From Alphaproteobacteria bacterium (GTDB lineage Bacteria; Pseudomonadota; Alphaproteobacteria; Rhodobacterales; Rhodobacteraceae): 32,929 nt of DNA. The notes beneath the pieces are model-generated. The model had not been told where the DNA came from, did no database searches, and worked only from the letters and a program-made list of their open reading frames with translations. The translations under genes and the position numbers were made by a program. Of the stretch, positions 32,085 to 32,929 are shown piece by piece; the stretch's first letter is position 1, and every line of letters starts with the position of its first letter. Location of the stretch: the NCBI GenBank assembly GCA_030425145.1, contig JAUHVK010000039.1:1-32929 (forward strand), given 5' to 3'.

Positions 32085-32929
32085 TCAGTTCGGGATGTCG
32101 CCGGTGATGCCTTCGATGTAGAAGTTCATGCCCAGCAGGGTGCCGTCATCCGCGGTTTCGCCTTCAGACAACCATGCAGAGCCGTCCTGCTTGTTGATCG
32201 GGCCGGTGAACGGGTGGTATTCGCCTGCTGCGATCGCGTCGATCATCGCCTGTGCTTCGGCCTTCACGTCGGCGGGGATGGCATCGTTCATTGCGCCAAT
32301 CACCACTTCGCCTTCCGGCATACCGGCCCAGCTGTCGACCTGCTCGTAGGTGCCGTCCATCAGCTGACCCACGCGCTTGACGTAGTAGGGCGACCATTCG
32401 TCGATGATGGAGGCCACGCGCGGGCCGGGAGTGCCATCGTCATTGGTCATGAAGGCCGCCATGTCGGACGCCTGACCAAAGCCCCATGCGCTGCCGCCTT
32501 CCTTGGCGATCTCGGCCAGCGGTGCGGTGGAGTCGGTGTGCGCGGTGATCACGTCAACGCCCTGATCGAGCATGGCGCGGGCCGCATCCGCCTCTTTCGC
32601 CGGGTCGAACCAGGTGTAGGCCCAGGTCACCACCAGCTCTACATCCGGGTTCGCCAGCTTGGCGTGGTGGTAGTAGGAGTTGATGCCCATGATCACTTCG
32701 GGGATCGGGAAGGACGCGATGTAGCCGATCTTGTTGGTCTGGGTCATCTTGCCCGCGATGTGGCCCACAACGGCACGGCCTTCGTAGAAGCGCGCGTTGT
32801 AGGTGGACACGTTCGGGTGCTCGCGCTTGTAGCCGGTGGAGTGTTCGAACTTCACGTCCGGGAACTTGGCCGCGACGTTGTTGGTCGGGTCCATGTAGCC
32901 AAAGGAGGTGGTGAAGATGATGTTGCAAC
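32085..32929 (-). CDS. BMP-family ABC substrate-binding protein (5' end missing)
   Basis: 281 codons of a BMP/PnrA-type periplasmic binding protein; the frame is open to the right edge and continues with CNIIFTTSFGYMDP before the first internal ATG. The family uses this region for purine nucleoside or related ligand binding. Further motifs are GHIAGKMTQTNKIGYIASFP and AHTDSTAP. The signal peptide and first lobe beginning lie outside the window. The ATP-binding and permease genes of such importers would be expected nearby but are not in the window. The ligand is not certain. Confidence 0.9.
   Translation of the reverse strand, partial: CNIIFTTSFGYMDPTNNVAAKFPDVKFEHSTGYKREHPNVSTYNARFYEGRAVVGHIAGKMTQTNKIGYIASFPIPEVIMGINSYYHHAKLANPDVELVVTWAYTWFDPAKEADAARAMLDQGVDVITAHTDSTAPLAEIAKEGGSAWGFGQASDMAAFMTNDDGTPGPRVASIIDEWSPYYVKRVGQLMDGTYEQVDSWAGMPEGEVVIGAMNDAIPADVKAEAQAMIDAIAAGEYHPFTGPINKQDGSAWLSEGETADDGTLLGMNFYIEGITGDIPN

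Noticed and set aside
1-32929. CRISPR arrays, insertion sequences, prophage or integrase genes
   Set aside because: I saw no regularly spaced repeats, transposase or integrase motifs, or terminal inverted repeats with target duplications.

Overview
The window looks like a high-GC chromosomal segment from a marine-type alphaproteobacterium, most likely Rhodobacteraceae (Roseobacter group). The evidence is the Rhodobacter-type smo polyol cluster, a Cys-type periplasmic formate dehydrogenase with the alphaproteobacterial accessory set (DUF3305, DUF3306, TorD-like, short Tat protein, DUF6494, DUF6505), and a 5S rRNA 3' tail of roseobacter type at the left edge. This assignment is from recognition of gene families; no search was run.

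Layout. (1) Positions 1-24 are the 3' end of a 5S rRNA, so an rRNA operon ends here. (2) 181-9356, minus strand, is a polyol catabolism locus transcribed right to left: xylulokinase, LacI-type regulator, sugar-alcohol ABC transporter smoEFGK, sorbitol dehydrogenase smoS and mannitol dehydrogenase mtlK. Two operator-like palindromes 21 bp apart lie ahead of smoE. Together these genes would import sorbitol, mannitol or arabitol, oxidise them to fructose or xylulose, and phosphorylate xylulose; no fructokinase is seen. (3) 9468-11482, plus strand, is a two-gene class I aminotransferase and L-aspartate dehydrogenase unit. (4) 11487-14171, minus strand, encodes the formate dehydrogenase cytochrome b (gamma) subunit, a WD40-cytochrome c fusion protein, and a 43-residue membrane protein too short for ordinary gene calling. 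(5) 14368-16448, plus strand, is a cardiolipin-synthase-like phospholipase D protein coupled to an EEP-family phosphodiesterase, followed by about 420 bp without a conventional gene that holds a candidate structured RNA and a strong bidirectional terminator.

(6) 16873-22595, minus strand, is the main formate dehydrogenase operon: DUF3305, DUF3306, TorD-like chaperone, short Tat protein, catalytic alpha subunit, iron-sulfur beta subunit. The gamma subunit is separated from it by block 5. (7) 22726-28049 is mostly plus strand: a polyferredoxin, DUF6494, an Mrp/ApbC Fe-S ATPase, a degenerate biotin/lipoate-ligase-like protein and DUF6505, with a minus-strand gene joining a single periplasmic-binding-protein-like lobe to a monoheme cytochrome c. 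I read blocks 4, 6 and 7 as one dispersed formate oxidation, cofactor and electron-transfer island. (8) 28093-29360 holds a DUF1194 (VWA-like) exported protein divergent from a small cytochrome c, with an exact FNR-type box between them. (9) 29374-32929, minus strand, is peptidase T, a SulP transporter with no STAS domain, and a BMP-family binding protein cut by the right edge.

The most interesting items are the periplasmic-binding-lobe/cytochrome c fusion, the ligase-like protein lacking the catalytic lysine, the candidate structured RNA near 16580-16689, the tandem TTCGAA-centred palindromes at convergent gene ends, and the unannotated 43-residue membrane protein behind the WD40-cytochrome.
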